The translations under genes and the position numbers were made by a program. The notes beneath the pieces were generated by a model, which saw only the letters and a program-made list of their open reading frames with translations, was not told where the DNA came from and made no database searches. This document shows, in pieces, positions 28,734 through 36,964 of a stretch of DNA of 57,906 nt (the first letter of the stretch is position 1; each line of letters begins with the position of its first letter). Source of the stretch: Scytonema sp. RU_4_4 (GTDB lineage: Bacteria; Cyanobacteriota; Cyanobacteriia; Cyanobacteriales; Nostocaceae); NCBI GenBank assembly GCA_012031965.1, contig JAAUSC010000014.1:1-57906 (forward strand), written 5' to 3'.

Positions 28734-29181
28734 TTTTACGTTGAACTTGCTGACGTAATTATAGCGTAGAGATTGTTAAAACCACCACTGTTCTACTCCC
28801 CCGCTTTGCATCGGTCGCAGAACGTGGTGGTTTTAACCCGCTATCCATCCCCACCCTGTAGAGGGGCATTTCGCGGAATTCAAGTAAATTTAAAATCGCG
28901 GTAAGTTGATACTCCCACGGCTATGTGAATATCGCGCGTAGCGCTCGCTACCTACGGTACGCTGCGCTAACATTCTCACAAAAAGCTGTGGGTGTTGAGT
29001 ATAGTTTAGGAAAGACCTAGAGGGCATCTATCTGTCCCTAAGCTTTTAGGTATTCGAGAGTGTCCTATTGTCAAATAAAGTTATTGCCACTTCTATTGTT
29101 ACTGTTTCTACTAATGAGTGGAAGCTTATAGAAACTGAGGTTAGAATCACAAGCAAGGTTTGAATCGGAAAGATAACAACT
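28734..29181. other. Intergenic region with transposon left end and a large stem-loop
   Basis: About 450 bases. It holds the 14-bp inverted repeat of the transposon (28774-28837), a CCCCACCCTGTAGAGGGG stretch near 28849, and a long imperfect palindrome at 28907-29003. No gene. Confidence 0.5.
28907..29003. repeat. Long imperfect palindrome (MITE-like)
   Basis: The left arm TTGATACTCCCACGGCTATG pairs imperfectly with the right arm AGCTGTGGGTGTTGAGTATA. Inside is a GC-rich CGCGTAGCGCTCGCTACC-type repeat. It would form a cruciform or RNA hairpin and looks like a dispersed non-autonomous repeat. Confidence 0.55.
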
Positions 29182-29676
29182 ATGAAGACTGCTGAAAAAT
29201 TGGCTGCAGGTTGGCTGCTTACACTCGGATTCATGTTTTTGTCGCTCTCAGCCTCTGCAGTCATGCAGAAAAATACCATGCAGAAGCCAATCCTACCAGG
29301 TTTAAGAACAGTTGTAGAGTCTTCTGATGATTTTCGTAATGAAGCAGCAATTCCTGTACTTGACAATACTGCGTTTAATGGTCTAATTTTTGGCGTTCCA
29401 ACATCAGTATTGGGAGTATGGCTAGCTTTGGGAGTATACCGCCAAAGTCAGCACGAAAGAAAGGCGATTAAGGCGCAGACAAGCGATCAGCTGCAATCTA
29501 CGTTTTATCGTATGATTCAAGATAATAATGGGCGCATTACTCTTATCAGCTTTGCAATGCAGTCACAATTGCCACCAGCTACCGCGAAGCAATATCTAGA
29601 TGAGCAAGCTAAACTATTTAATGCTAATTTTAAAGTAAGTGAAGAAGGGGGAATCTCTTACCATTTTGATGTTTAA
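29182..29676 (+). CDS. Unknown membrane-anchored protein
   Basis: 164 residues. A hydrophobic signal-like segment is at about 9-28 and a second one at about 70-86 (GLIFGVPTSVLGVWLALGVY), giving one or two membrane passes. The C-terminal soluble domain (about 100-164) has HERKAIKAQTSDQLQSTFYRMIQDNNGRITLISFAMQSQLPPATAKQYLDE. This reads like a small winged-helix or helical domain: strand, two helices, and a wing at ISYHFDV. No catalytic motif. It is 27 bases upstream of the DUF423 gene on the same strand, so probably co-transcribed. Confidence 0.7.
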   Translation: MKTAEKLAAGWLLTLGFMFLSLSASAVMQKNTMQKPILPGLRTVVESSDDFRNEAAIPVLDNTAFNGLIFGVPTSVLGVWLALGVYRQSQHERKAIKAQTSDQLQSTFYRMIQDNNGRITLISFAMQSQLPPATAKQYLDEQAKLFNANFKVSEEGGISYHFDV

Positions 29677-29703
29677 AGAACAAATTGGCTAAATAGTTAC
29701 CCC

Positions 29704-30081
29704 ATGACACAATTTTTTTTGAGTTTAGCAGCTATTTTAGGTGGTTTGTCTGTTGCTGCGGGCGCATTTGCTTCCCATGCTTTGCGGGAAAGAATCAGCG
29801 ATCGCTCTCTGGAAATTTTTGAAGTCGGCGCTCGTTATCAAATGTATCATGCCTTAGCACTGCTAGTAGTAGCATTACTCCTCAGTCGCATCGAGTCACC
29901 TCCTGCGACTCTTGTTGCAAGCGGATGGCTGTTCATTATTGGTATTGCCATCTTCTCAGGGAGTTTATATGCTCTGAGCTTAAGCGGTGTTAAATCTTTA
30001 GGAGCGATCGCTCCATTGGGAGGAGCAGCGTTTATTGCAGGTTGGGGTGCTTTAGCTTTTGCCGCTTGGAGTTTGAAATAA
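29704..30081 (+). CDS. DUF423 family membrane protein
   Basis: A 125-residue integral membrane protein with four predicted helices. It has the family's GAFASHALRERISDRSLEIFEVGARYQMYHALALL region near 21-55 and a second conserved end (GVKSLGAIAPLGGAAFIAGW). The biochemical role of DUF423 (YwdK-like) proteins is not known. A terminator hairpin follows at 30121. Confidence 0.9.
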   Translation: MTQFFLSLAAILGGLSVAAGAFASHALRERISDRSLEIFEVGARYQMYHALALLVVALLLSRIESPPATLVASGWLFIIGIAIFSGSLYALSLSGVKSLGAIAPLGGAAFIAGWGALAFAAWSLK

Positions 30082-30120
30082 TTCACACCTCACAACTTGT
30101 GCCACAATAATTGCAACACA

Positions 30121-30149
30121 AAACTCTTGCTATGCAAGAGTTTTGTTTG
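30121..30149 (+). terminator. Rho-independent terminator after the DUF423 gene
   Basis: Arms AAACTCTTGC (30121-30130) and GCAAGAGTTT (30134-30143) with a 3-base loop, followed by TGTTTGT. It closes the two-gene unit at 29182-30081. Confidence 0.75.
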
Positions 30150-30259
30150 TATCAAAAACTGCTATAGTACATTTGCGATCGCATGCAGGGCAACTAAGAA
30201 CTGGAGCAGCGCCCTTTTTATAGGCGCACCTTCTTGTCTATCCAAGTTTTACCCAACCC

Positions 30260-30288
30260 AGAAAATGTCATTTTTCAGACATTTTCTG
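30260..30288. other. Hairpin upstream of the ethylene-receptor-like kinase
   Basis: Arms CAGAAAATGTC and GACATTTTCTG, 7-base loop, about 90 bases before the kinase start. It could be a terminator or part of the kinase leader. Confidence 0.4.
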
Positions 30289-30379
30289 AAAGAAGAATAC
30301 AATTGCTCAGTAGATATGATTTATACCTAAACTCAAGATATCTCTTTGAGATGATATTTGAAGTGAAATCGGCGACGCC

Positions 30380-32737
30380 ATGCTGTATATAAAATTACAA
30401 AGTCTTGTGACTTTATTTGCATTTATTCCTCATGGACATTGCTATCTCTGGAAGACAGAATTAGTTTCGGTTCATGTCATATCCGATGCTTTGATTGCGC
30501 TTGCCTATTATTCAATTCCAATCTCGCTAATGTATTTTATCAACAAGCGTAACGATTTTCCCTTTATCGGGATAGTTTGGCTTTTCGGGGCATTCATCTT
30601 CGCTTGCGGTACCAATCATGTGATGGAAATTTGGACGCTTTGGTATCCCACTTATTGGCTATCAGGAACGTTGAAAGCTATCACCGCTATTATCTCATTA
30701 TACACAGCGCTGGCACTTGTGCCATTGATTCCAAAAGCACTTGCTCTCCCCAGTCCAGCACAGCTAGAGGCGGTTAACCGCGAGCTACAACAACAAATTG
30801 TAGAGCGCCTCTTTGCAGAAGATGCTCTGCAAAAAGCTAACGAGGAATTACTCAAAAGAAGCCAGTCACGGCTAGAGTTAGCTCAAAAAGTTGGAAGAAT
30901 TGGAACCTTTGAATGGAATATTCAAAAGCTGGAGGCGATGTGGACGGAAGAATTTGAAGCTTTGTACGGACTCGCCCCTGGTGGCTTTGGCAACAGATAT
31001 GACAACTGGGTGCAAGTACTTCATCCTAGTGACTTGGCTAGAACAGAACAAGAAATTCAACGTGCTATCAATGAAAGCTCAGAATTAGATACTGAGTTTC
31101 GCATTGTTTGGCGAGATGGTACTGAACGCTGGATTGCAGCTAAAGCTCAAGTATTTAGTGATGACACCGGAAAGCCTTTGCGGATGATTGGTGTCAATAT
31201 GGATATTACAGAACGCAAACGAGCAGAGCAGAAAATCCGCGAACAAGCTGCTCTGTTAGATATCACAAAAGACGCTATCATAGTCCATTCTCTAAAGGAT
31301 AATAAAATTCTATTTTGGAACAAAGGTGCCGAGAGTCTCTATGGATGGAAGGCAGAACAGGTATTAGGTAAGGATGCTAATGTTCTGTTATATGATGAGG
31401 AAATTTTACCGAATTTTGAAGATGCTAAAAGAACAGTTACAATAACAGGTGAGTGGCATGGGGAACTGCATCACTTCACGCAGTCCAACAAGAAAATTAT
31501 TGTTTCAAGTCGATGGACTCTCATGTGTGACTGGTCAGAGCAATCAACATCAATTCTGACTGTAAATACTGATATCACAGAGAAGAAAGAACTTGAAGCG
31601 CAATTTCTGCGCGCACAGCGCTTAGAGAGTATTGGTACACTTGCCAGTGGTATTGCCCATGATTTAAATAATGTGTTAACACCAATTATTGCTTCTGCTC
31701 AACTCCTTCTACATATAGAATTCTCTGAACAGAAGAGGCAGAGATATTTGACAATAGTAGAATCAAGCGCAAAACGAGCGGCTGCTTTAGTAAAGCAAGT
31801 TCTACAGTTTGCACGAGGATTTGAAAGTCAGCGCACCATTGTTCAACTTGAGCATTTACTTGAGGAATTTAAGCAAGTAACCCTTGAGACATTTCCCAAA
31901 TCTATTGAAATTTGCATGAATATAGCACCCGAACTTTGGACAGTTTTAGGAGATGTCACTCAACTGCAACAGATTTTCATGAATCTTTGCGTTAATGCTC
32001 GCGATGCAATGCCAAATGGCGGTATCTTGAGTATCTCTGCAGAGAACCTTCTCATTGATGAAAATTTTGTCAGGATGAATCCTGATGCCAAAGTTGGTTC
32101 CTACATTGTAGTTACTGTCTGTGATACGGGGATTGGTATTCCTCCGGAAATAATAGATAGAATTTTTGAGCCATTTTTTACAACTAAAGAGGTCAGTAGA
32201 GGTACAGGATTAGGTCTTTCAACAGTGTTTGGTATCACCAAAAACCACGGCGGGTTTGTTAAAGTGTATAGCGAATTTGGACAAGGAACCGAATTTAAGG
32301 TGTACTTACCAGCACTAGAAGGAACCATTTCTCAGCCAGTAGAAGAGACTAAGCTACTGACAGGCAATGGAGAATTAATTCTGTTTGTAGATGACGAACT
32401 TGCTATTCAAGAGATTAGCAAGACTTTACTCTCAACACATAACTATGAGGTTCTTACTGCTAGTGATGGGATTGAGGCGATCGCGCTGTACGTCCAACAT
32501 CAAAAACAAATTCAAGCAGTCGTGACGGATATAATGATGCCATCTCTAGATGGTATAAATACCATTCGTACTTTACAAAAAGTTAACCCATCTATAAAAA
32601 TCGTTGCCATTAGCGGACTGTCATCAAACAAAAGGATGGCTGAAATGTCTGGGATTGGTGTGAAAGCGTTTTTGTCTAAGCCCTACACAATACAGGAATT
32701 ACTGAAAACCTTACACTCGGTATTGAACGTTAATTGA
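30380..32737 (+). CDS. Ethylene-receptor-like hybrid histidine kinase
   Basis: 785 residues. The N-terminal three-helix membrane domain (about 25-125) carries the ethylene-binding residues known from plant ETR1. Asp36 and Tyr43 to Pro47 lie in SDALIALAYYSIP, and Cys76 and His80 in FACGTNHVMEIWT, with the ETR1 spacing for copper binding. Then come a coiled coil (about 128-155), two PAS/PAC units (VNMDITERK and VNTDITEKK ends), and HisKA with phospho-acceptor GIAHDLNNVLTP near 421. A HATPase follows (NLCVNARDAMP, CDTGIGIP, GTGLGLSTV), then a receiver with Asp in VVTDIMMPSLDG and Lys in LSKPY. All catalytic residues are intact. The last codon's TGA is inside an ATTGACACTCCCC transposon-end motif. 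Confidence 0.92.
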   Translation: MLYIKLQSLVTLFAFIPHGHCYLWKTELVSVHVISDALIALAYYSIPISLMYFINKRNDFPFIGIVWLFGAFIFACGTNHVMEIWTLWYPTYWLSGTLKAITAIISLYTALALVPLIPKALALPSPAQLEAVNRELQQQIVERLFAEDALQKANEELLKRSQSRLELAQKVGRIGTFEWNIQKLEAMWTEEFEALYGLAPGGFGNRYDNWVQVLHPSDLARTEQEIQRAINESSELDTEFRIVWRDGTERWIAAKAQVFSDDTGKPLRMIGVNMDITERKRAEQKIREQAALLDITKDAIIVHSLKDNKILFWNKGAESLYGWKAEQVLGKDANVLLYDEEILPNFEDAKRTVTITGEWHGELHHFTQSNKKIIVSSRWTLMCDWSEQSTSILTVNTDITEKKELEAQFLRAQRLESIGTLASGIAHDLNNVLTPIIASAQLLLHIEFSEQKRQRYLTIVESSAKRAAALVKQVLQFARGFESQRTIVQLEHLLEEFKQVTLETFPKSIEICMNIAPELWTVLGDVTQLQQIFMNLCVNARDAMPNGGILSISAENLLIDENFVRMNPDAKVGSYIVVTVCDTGIGIPPEIIDRIFEPFFTTKEVSRGTGLGLSTVFGITKNHGGFVKVYSEFGQGTEFKVYLPALEGTISQPVEETKLLTGNGELILFVDDELAIQEISKTLLSTHNYEVLTASDGIEAIALYVQHQKQIQAVVTDIMMPSLDGINTIRTLQKVNPSIKIVAISGLSSNKRMAEMSGIGVKAFLSKPYTIQELLKTLHSVLNVN

Positions 32738-32747
32738 CACTCCCCGG
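32733..32747 (-). repeat. Transposon-end-like motif at the kinase stop codon
   Basis: ATTGACACTCCCCGG, whose TGA is the kinase stop codon. It is followed by the hairpin-forming GTAAG ... CTTAC. Same arrangement as at the end of chlM. Confidence 0.45.
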
Positions 32748-32814
32748 AGTGCGTAAGTATCGCTATGCTTACTTACACAAAAAGTTCAAGGATTCTTGGT
32801 TCGACAAGCTCATT

Positions 32815-32959
32815 ATTCTCCTGTGATGGGATGCTTCAGTACGCAAACAAACCCGGTTTCCACCAAAAATCGTCTGTTTTGCAACCTAATACGAACGAAG
32901 AAACCGGGTTTCTAGCAGATGGTGCGAAGCCCTAATTCTCCTGTGATGGGATGGTTCAG
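32815..32959. repeat. 25-base direct repeats flanking element copy B
   Basis: ATTCTCCTGTGATGGGATG followed by C/G and TTCAG occurs at 32815-32839 and 32935-32959, exactly 120 bases apart. Copy B of the dispersed element lies between them. The repeats may be a long target duplication or part of a tandem unit. Confidence 0.7.
32844..32929 (+). repeat. Dispersed palindromic element, copy B
   Basis: Has AAACCCGGTTTC and GAAACCGGGTTTC near its ends and AATCGTCTGTTTTGCAACC inside. Near reverse complement of copy A at 12553-12632. Confidence 0.75.
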
Positions 32960-33094
32960 AGAGAAACCAGGTTCTTCATAGGCAAATTTGCACTCTGAGG
33001 AAGAAAATCGCGACCATAGCAGAAATTCATCTGCCATTCAGAAAATTCTCACCATAAAAGCTTAATCTTTTTTACAGTAGCAAATACCTCAATT

Positions 33095-33883
33095 ATGTGC
33101 CGATTACTTGCCTACCTCGGTTCACCTGTTTCTTTAGAACCTCTGTTGTACAAGCCTGAACACTCACTTGTTGTTCAAAGCTACCAACCCCGCGAAATGC
33201 TCTCAGGGGTGGTAAATGCTGATGGCTTTGGTGTTGGTTGGTATCATCCTCAAAAAGAAACTGAACCGTTTACTTATAAAAATACACTGCCGATTTGGAA
33301 TGACATTAATCTGCCAAGCCTTAGTCGTTACGTTGAGTCCGGTTGTGTGCTAGCCTATGTTCGCAGCGCTACACCAGGTCAAGCACTCGATTTAAGTAAC
33401 TGTCAGCCTTATCAGTATCAGCGTCTGCTATTCATTCATAATGGTCGAATAAACAAGTTTCGGCAGACACTCTACAGACCAATACGCAACTTGTTAAGCG
33501 ATGAAATTTACCAATGGATAGGGGGAACAACAGATTCAGAACATATTTTTGCCTTGCTACTAAACCAATGGCAAGCTAACCCTGGTAAAAGTCTAGAGCA
33601 GGCTTTACAAAAAACGCTGCTTCAGCTTCAAGAGTTAGCGCAAAGTTATCAAACTTATGTTTTAGCGAACGTAGTCATCAGTGACGGACATCGCCTCATT
33701 GCTTCTCGCTTTAGCACAAAATCACCTGCTCCTTCTGTGTACTGGATTGCTGACGATCCAAATTTTCCTCAGTCCGTGATCATTGCATCAGAACCACTGT
33801 TTGCTGGAAATTGGATTTCATGCCCTGAGAATAGCATTATCAGTGTTGGAGAAGACTGTGATATCAGAATTGAGCAAATCTAG
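33095..33883 (+). CDS. egtC: Ergothioneine biosynthesis amidohydrolase EgtC
   Basis: Class II glutamine-amidotransferase-fold enzyme of 262 residues. The N-terminal MCRLLAYLG gives the nucleophilic Cys2 after Met removal. NADGFGVGWY, YVRSATPG and FIHNGRI are the expected family segments. In mycobacteria EgtC removes the gamma-glutamyl group from the sulfoxide intermediate. Its 3' end overlaps egtB by about 26 bases. Many bacteria that use cysteine directly lack it; its presence suggests a gamma-glutamylcysteine route here. Confidence 0.92.
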   Translation: MCRLLAYLGSPVSLEPLLYKPEHSLVVQSYQPREMLSGVVNADGFGVGWYHPQKETEPFTYKNTLPIWNDINLPSLSRYVESGCVLAYVRSATPGQALDLSNCQPYQYQRLLFIHNGRINKFRQTLYRPIRNLLSDEIYQWIGGTTDSEHIFALLLNQWQANPGKSLEQALQKTLLQLQELAQSYQTYVLANVVISDGHRLIASRFSTKSPAPSVYWIADDPNFPQSVIIASEPLFAGNWISCPENSIISVGEDCDIRIEQI

Positions 33884-35234
33884 TTTAAAGGAAACAATTT
33901 TTCGTGCTTTTCAGCAGTGTCGTACCAAAACTCTCGCTTTATTTGAGGGTATTGATGAAGCTACGTTTTGCTATCAAGCTCATCCCGACTTTAGCCCAGT
34001 TGGATGGCACTTAGGGCATATTGCTTACACGGAGTCTTTGTGGTTACTAGAGCACACAGCAGGCTTACCGTGTTTGTTCACGCAATACCGCAAGCTGTTT
34101 GCAGCGGATGGTTTATCTAAGTCAGAACGCGTTAAATTGCCAAATCTTGAGGAAATTCGTTATTACTTAGATACAGTAAGAGAAAAAGTTTTTGATTACT
34201 TGGAAGTAGCAGATTTAGAGCAACAAGAGCGTCTTTGGCGCTTTATACTTCAGCACGAAAGCCAACACAGCGAAATTATTACTTTCGTGTTGGAATTAGG
34301 TAAGCAGGAGAGAGGAAAGGGGGACAGACTATTCAAAATTCAAAATCACCGAAGTTTTGATTGGAAGAAATCTCCTTACCCTTACGAGAAACCCTCCGGG
34401 GAAGACCTCCGGTCTCGCTGCGCTAACGGGAGTAGCTCTTTAAGAGGAACTTCGTTATTCAAAATTCCTATTTCCCCACTTCTGCATCACCTAAGTGATA
34501 TGATCCAAATTCCAGCAGGCGAATTTGAGATGGGCAATGACTCAGTTCATGCTTTGGATAACGAACAACCCACGCAAAAAGTCTATTTAGAGACTTACTG
34601 GATTGACCACTACCCTGTCACTTGCGCGCAGTATCGGGTATTTATGGAAGCGGGAGGTTATCAAAATCCTCGCTGGTGGTCTAAGGCTGCTTGGAAATGG
34701 TTGCAAACTGAGCAGGTCACACAACCGCTTTACTGGTATGAAAATTCTACACTGGATCATCATCCGGTTTGTGGTGTCAGTTGGTACGAAGCAGAAGCTT
34801 ACTCACGATTTATAGGTAAGCGCTTACCTACAGAAGCTGAATGGGAAAAAGCAGCAAGTTGGGATGCACAAGCTCAGCGTCGCCGCGTTTATCCTTGGGG
34901 AAACGAAGAACTAACGCTCAAACATTGTAACCATAATAATTTCATGGAAGGAACAACGCCTGTAGAGACCTTCTGTGTTGGGCAAAGCCCCTATGGTTTG
35001 TATGATGCTTTGGGAAATGTCTGGGAGTGGACAGCTTCCTGGTTTGATGGCTACCCAGGTTTCCAAAGTTACCCTTATGTGGGGTACTCGCAAGTTTATT
35101 TTGACCAACAGCACCGTGTTTTAAAAGGTGGTAGCTGGGCAACTCGTCCTTGGGCGCTGCGTTGTAGTTTTCGTAACTGGTATGATCCTGGGGTGCGCCA
35201 AATTTTAGCAGGTTTTCGCTGTGCTGCTGATTAA
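33858..35234 (+). CDS. egtB: Ergothioneine sulfoxide synthase EgtB
   Basis: Non-heme iron enzyme joining hercynine and a thiol with O2, 458 residues. The N-terminal DinB-like domain has the iron His set in SPVGWHLGH and LQHESQHSE. The C-terminal FGE-sulfatase domain has IPAGEFEMG, ERVP-like RLPTEAEWEKAA, YDALGNVWEWTASW and VLKGGSW. I choose GTG 33858, which has GGAG six bases upstream and overlaps egtC by 26 bases; earlier starts lie deep in egtC and a TTG at 33870 lacks a site. A linker of about 60 residues between the domains (34310-34500) is encoded by DNA of intergenic character. Confidence 0.93.
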   Translation: MISELSKSSLKETIFRAFQQCRTKTLALFEGIDEATFCYQAHPDFSPVGWHLGHIAYTESLWLLEHTAGLPCLFTQYRKLFAADGLSKSERVKLPNLEEIRYYLDTVREKVFDYLEVADLEQQERLWRFILQHESQHSEIITFVLELGKQERGKGDRLFKIQNHRSFDWKKSPYPYEKPSGEDLRSRCANGSSSLRGTSLFKIPISPLLHHLSDMIQIPAGEFEMGNDSVHALDNEQPTQKVYLETYWIDHYPVTCAQYRVFMEAGGYQNPRWWSKAAWKWLQTEQVTQPLYWYENSTLDHHPVCGVSWYEAEAYSRFIGKRLPTEAEWEKAASWDAQAQRRRVYPWGNEELTLKHCNHNNFMEGTTPVETFCVGQSPYGLYDALGNVWEWTASWFDGYPGFQSYPYVGYSQVYFDQQHRVLKGGSWATRPWALRCSFRNWYDPGVRQILAGFRCAAD

Positions 35235-35417
35235 CCCTCTTCTGTCAGTCTGGGAAAAGAAAAATAAGAGCCAAATTTTCAACTGTAGATAGAGCGAGCA
35301 TTTGAGCGTTTATTTTCGTTCCAGAATGGCTGAAATCAAGATTTTTGGTAAAAGTCTTATGCTGGAAGCATCCCAGATTATTCTCTTCCGAAAGTGATAA
35401 AAGAGGGTTAAGGACTC

Positions 35418-35449
35418 GTTTGTAGTAGTGTTTAAGCGCTACTACAAAC
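35418..35449 (+). terminator. Hairpin downstream of egtB
   Basis: GTTTGTAGTAG and CTACTACAAAC arms, 10-base loop, about 180 bases after the egtB stop. It may terminate the egtCB transcript. Confidence 0.45.
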
Positions 35450-35450
35450 T

Positions 35451-35488
35451 CATTGACGTACTCCCCGGCATAAATGCACGGGGATTGT
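35451..35488 (-). repeat. Orphan IS200/IS605-like end
   Basis: CATTGACGTACTCCCCG ... CGGGGATTG with an internal hairpin, the same layout as the right end of the TnpB element at 27423-27464. No transposase nearby. Confidence 0.45.
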
Positions 35489-35655
35489 TAAAGGATGTAT
35501 AAGTTGTTAATTTAATGGGAAAATCCCAAAATATAGCACAAACGCCTAATTAATCTTGCTCAGGTGTGATGTTATCGGGTATGTCTTTGTGTTTTCCTAT
35601 TTCAGGATTGTCATCTGCGAACAAAAATCACTTATCGCAAGCAAACGGAGGTTTA

Positions 35656-36702
35656 ATGACACTATCTCATGGTGCCAGCAACAAGATCAGTTCTCAAAAC
35701 ACTGTTGAAACACGCTTAAAAATTAAGCGTTTGTTAGAACCTACCTTGATTGTTTCTCCCAGTGCTGGAAATGATGTCGTTAAGGGATTAACTCAAACAC
35801 CTAAGTCCTTACCCCCTCGTTACTTCTACGATGACTTTGGTTCTGAGCTATTTGAGCAAATTTGTGCGTTAAGCGAATATTATTTGACACGGACAGAAAC
35901 GGCAATTTTGCAACAGTACGCTAGTGAAATAGCGCAGATAACAGGTTCTTGCGAACTAGTGGAACTTGGTAGTGGTAGTTCTACCAAAACACGCATTTTA
36001 CTAGATGCATATCATCAATTTGGCTACTCTCTGCGTTATCTACCAATTGACGTGAGTGCAGGTATGTTGGAAAGCAGCGCTCTTGCGCTACTAGAAGATT
36101 ACCCCACATTACAAGTTCAGGCTCTTGCAGGAACTTATGAAATGGCGCTGACACAACTCGAACCGACTCAATTACCCACCAGGATGATTTGTTTTATCGG
36201 AAGTAGTTTAGGTAATTTGAATTCCCAAGAGTGTGATGTCTTTTTCTCTCAAATGACAGATGCTCTTGAGGTGGGAGAGTATTTCTTGTTGGGAGTAGAC
36301 TTGCAAAAACCAAAACATTTGTTGGAAGCTGCCTATAATGATAGCCAGGGAGTCACAGCGGCATTTAATCTCAATATGTTGCAGCATTTAAATTGGCGAT
36401 TTGAGGGCAATTTTGATACGACACAATTTGAACATTGGGCGTTTTATAACGAAACGGAAAACCAAATCGAGATGCATCTGAAAAGTGTGCGATCGCACAC
36501 TTTTCAATTACGCTCCCTGAACCTGAATGTTCATTTTGAAGCAGGCGAAACTATCCTCACTGAAATTTCCCGCAAATTTGACGTTAATTCTATCCAACAT
36601 GAGTTAAAAGCAAAGGGTTTAGTACCACAAAGGGTATGGACTGACTCAAATCAGTGGTTTGCTTTGTTACTGTGTCAACTGCAATCATTGACAGCAGTTT
36701 GA
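35656..36702 (+). CDS. egtD: L-histidine N-alpha-methyltransferase EgtD
   Basis: SAM-dependent trimethylation of histidine to hercynine, the first ergothioneine step. It has 348 residues from ATG 35656, which has GGAGG 4 bases upstream; the frame is open 30 codons further but that stretch lacks family similarity. Motifs are PPRYFYDDFGSELFEQICALSEYYLTRTE near 53-81, SAM motif VELGSGSSTKTRILLDAY near 105-122, PIDVSAGML, and FIGSSLGNLN. It is separated from egtCB by about 420 bases, so it is probably transcribed on its own. Confidence 0.93.
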   Translation: MTLSHGASNKISSQNTVETRLKIKRLLEPTLIVSPSAGNDVVKGLTQTPKSLPPRYFYDDFGSELFEQICALSEYYLTRTETAILQQYASEIAQITGSCELVELGSGSSTKTRILLDAYHQFGYSLRYLPIDVSAGMLESSALALLEDYPTLQVQALAGTYEMALTQLEPTQLPTRMICFIGSSLGNLNSQECDVFFSQMTDALEVGEYFLLGVDLQKPKHLLEAAYNDSQGVTAAFNLNMLQHLNWRFEGNFDTTQFEHWAFYNETENQIEMHLKSVRSHTFQLRSLNLNVHFEAGETILTEISRKFDVNSIQHELKAKGLVPQRVWTDSNQWFALLLCQLQSLTAV

Positions 36703-36751
36703 TGGTTGTATATAGTCAACTGAAATTACCGCAAGCAACGTAGCTTGTCCT

Positions 36752-36799
36752 CATCCCCTGGCTCTACCAGGGGATGTATAACTTGAGGCTCTGCCTCAA
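36752..36799 (+). terminator. Two consecutive hairpins after egtD
   Basis: CATCCCCTGG/CCAGGGGATG (36752-36776) then TTGAGGC/GCCTCAA (36783-36799), about 50 bases after the egtD stop, followed by AT-rich sequence. Probable terminator. Confidence 0.6.
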
Positions 36800-36964
36800 T
36801 ATAAAAAGTCATGACTATGACGAAATATAGCAGTTCTCATTTGGATCAAGTACAAGTTCATCTGCGTCCAAAGCTCGTCGAGGGTGCGGTTCCTTAATTC
36901 TTTGATTTGGTACTATAACGAATAGTGTTTTATAATATATGTACAGAAAAATGTACAGAAACTA

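Larger units (their letters stand above)
27423..28837 (-). mobile_element. IS200/IS605-type element with TnpB only
   Basis: It carries one intact tnpB and no TnpA transposase. The right end is the hairpin at 27423-27464, touching the chlM stop codon. The left side has a perfect 14-bp inverted repeat (28774-28787 with 28824-28837) upstream of tnpB. The exact left boundary is not determined. It would need a TnpA in trans to move. Confidence 0.75.
32738..33094. other. Intergenic region made of repeats
   Basis: About 350 bases between the kinase and egtC. It contains the transposon-end motif, dispersed repeat copy B (32844-32929) and two direct copies of a 25-base sequence flanking copy B. No gene. 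Confidence 0.55.
35235..35655. other. egtB-egtD spacer with hairpins
   Basis: About 420 bases. A perfect 11-bp hairpin (35418-35449) is followed by a transposon-end-like hairpin (35451-35488). The egtD promoter must be after these. The frame of egtD is open back to 35566, but that part looks non-coding. Confidence 0.5.

Noticed and set aside
35566-35655. Upstream start for egtD
   Set aside because: The first 30 codons look non-coding and the ATG at 35656 has a GGAGG site.
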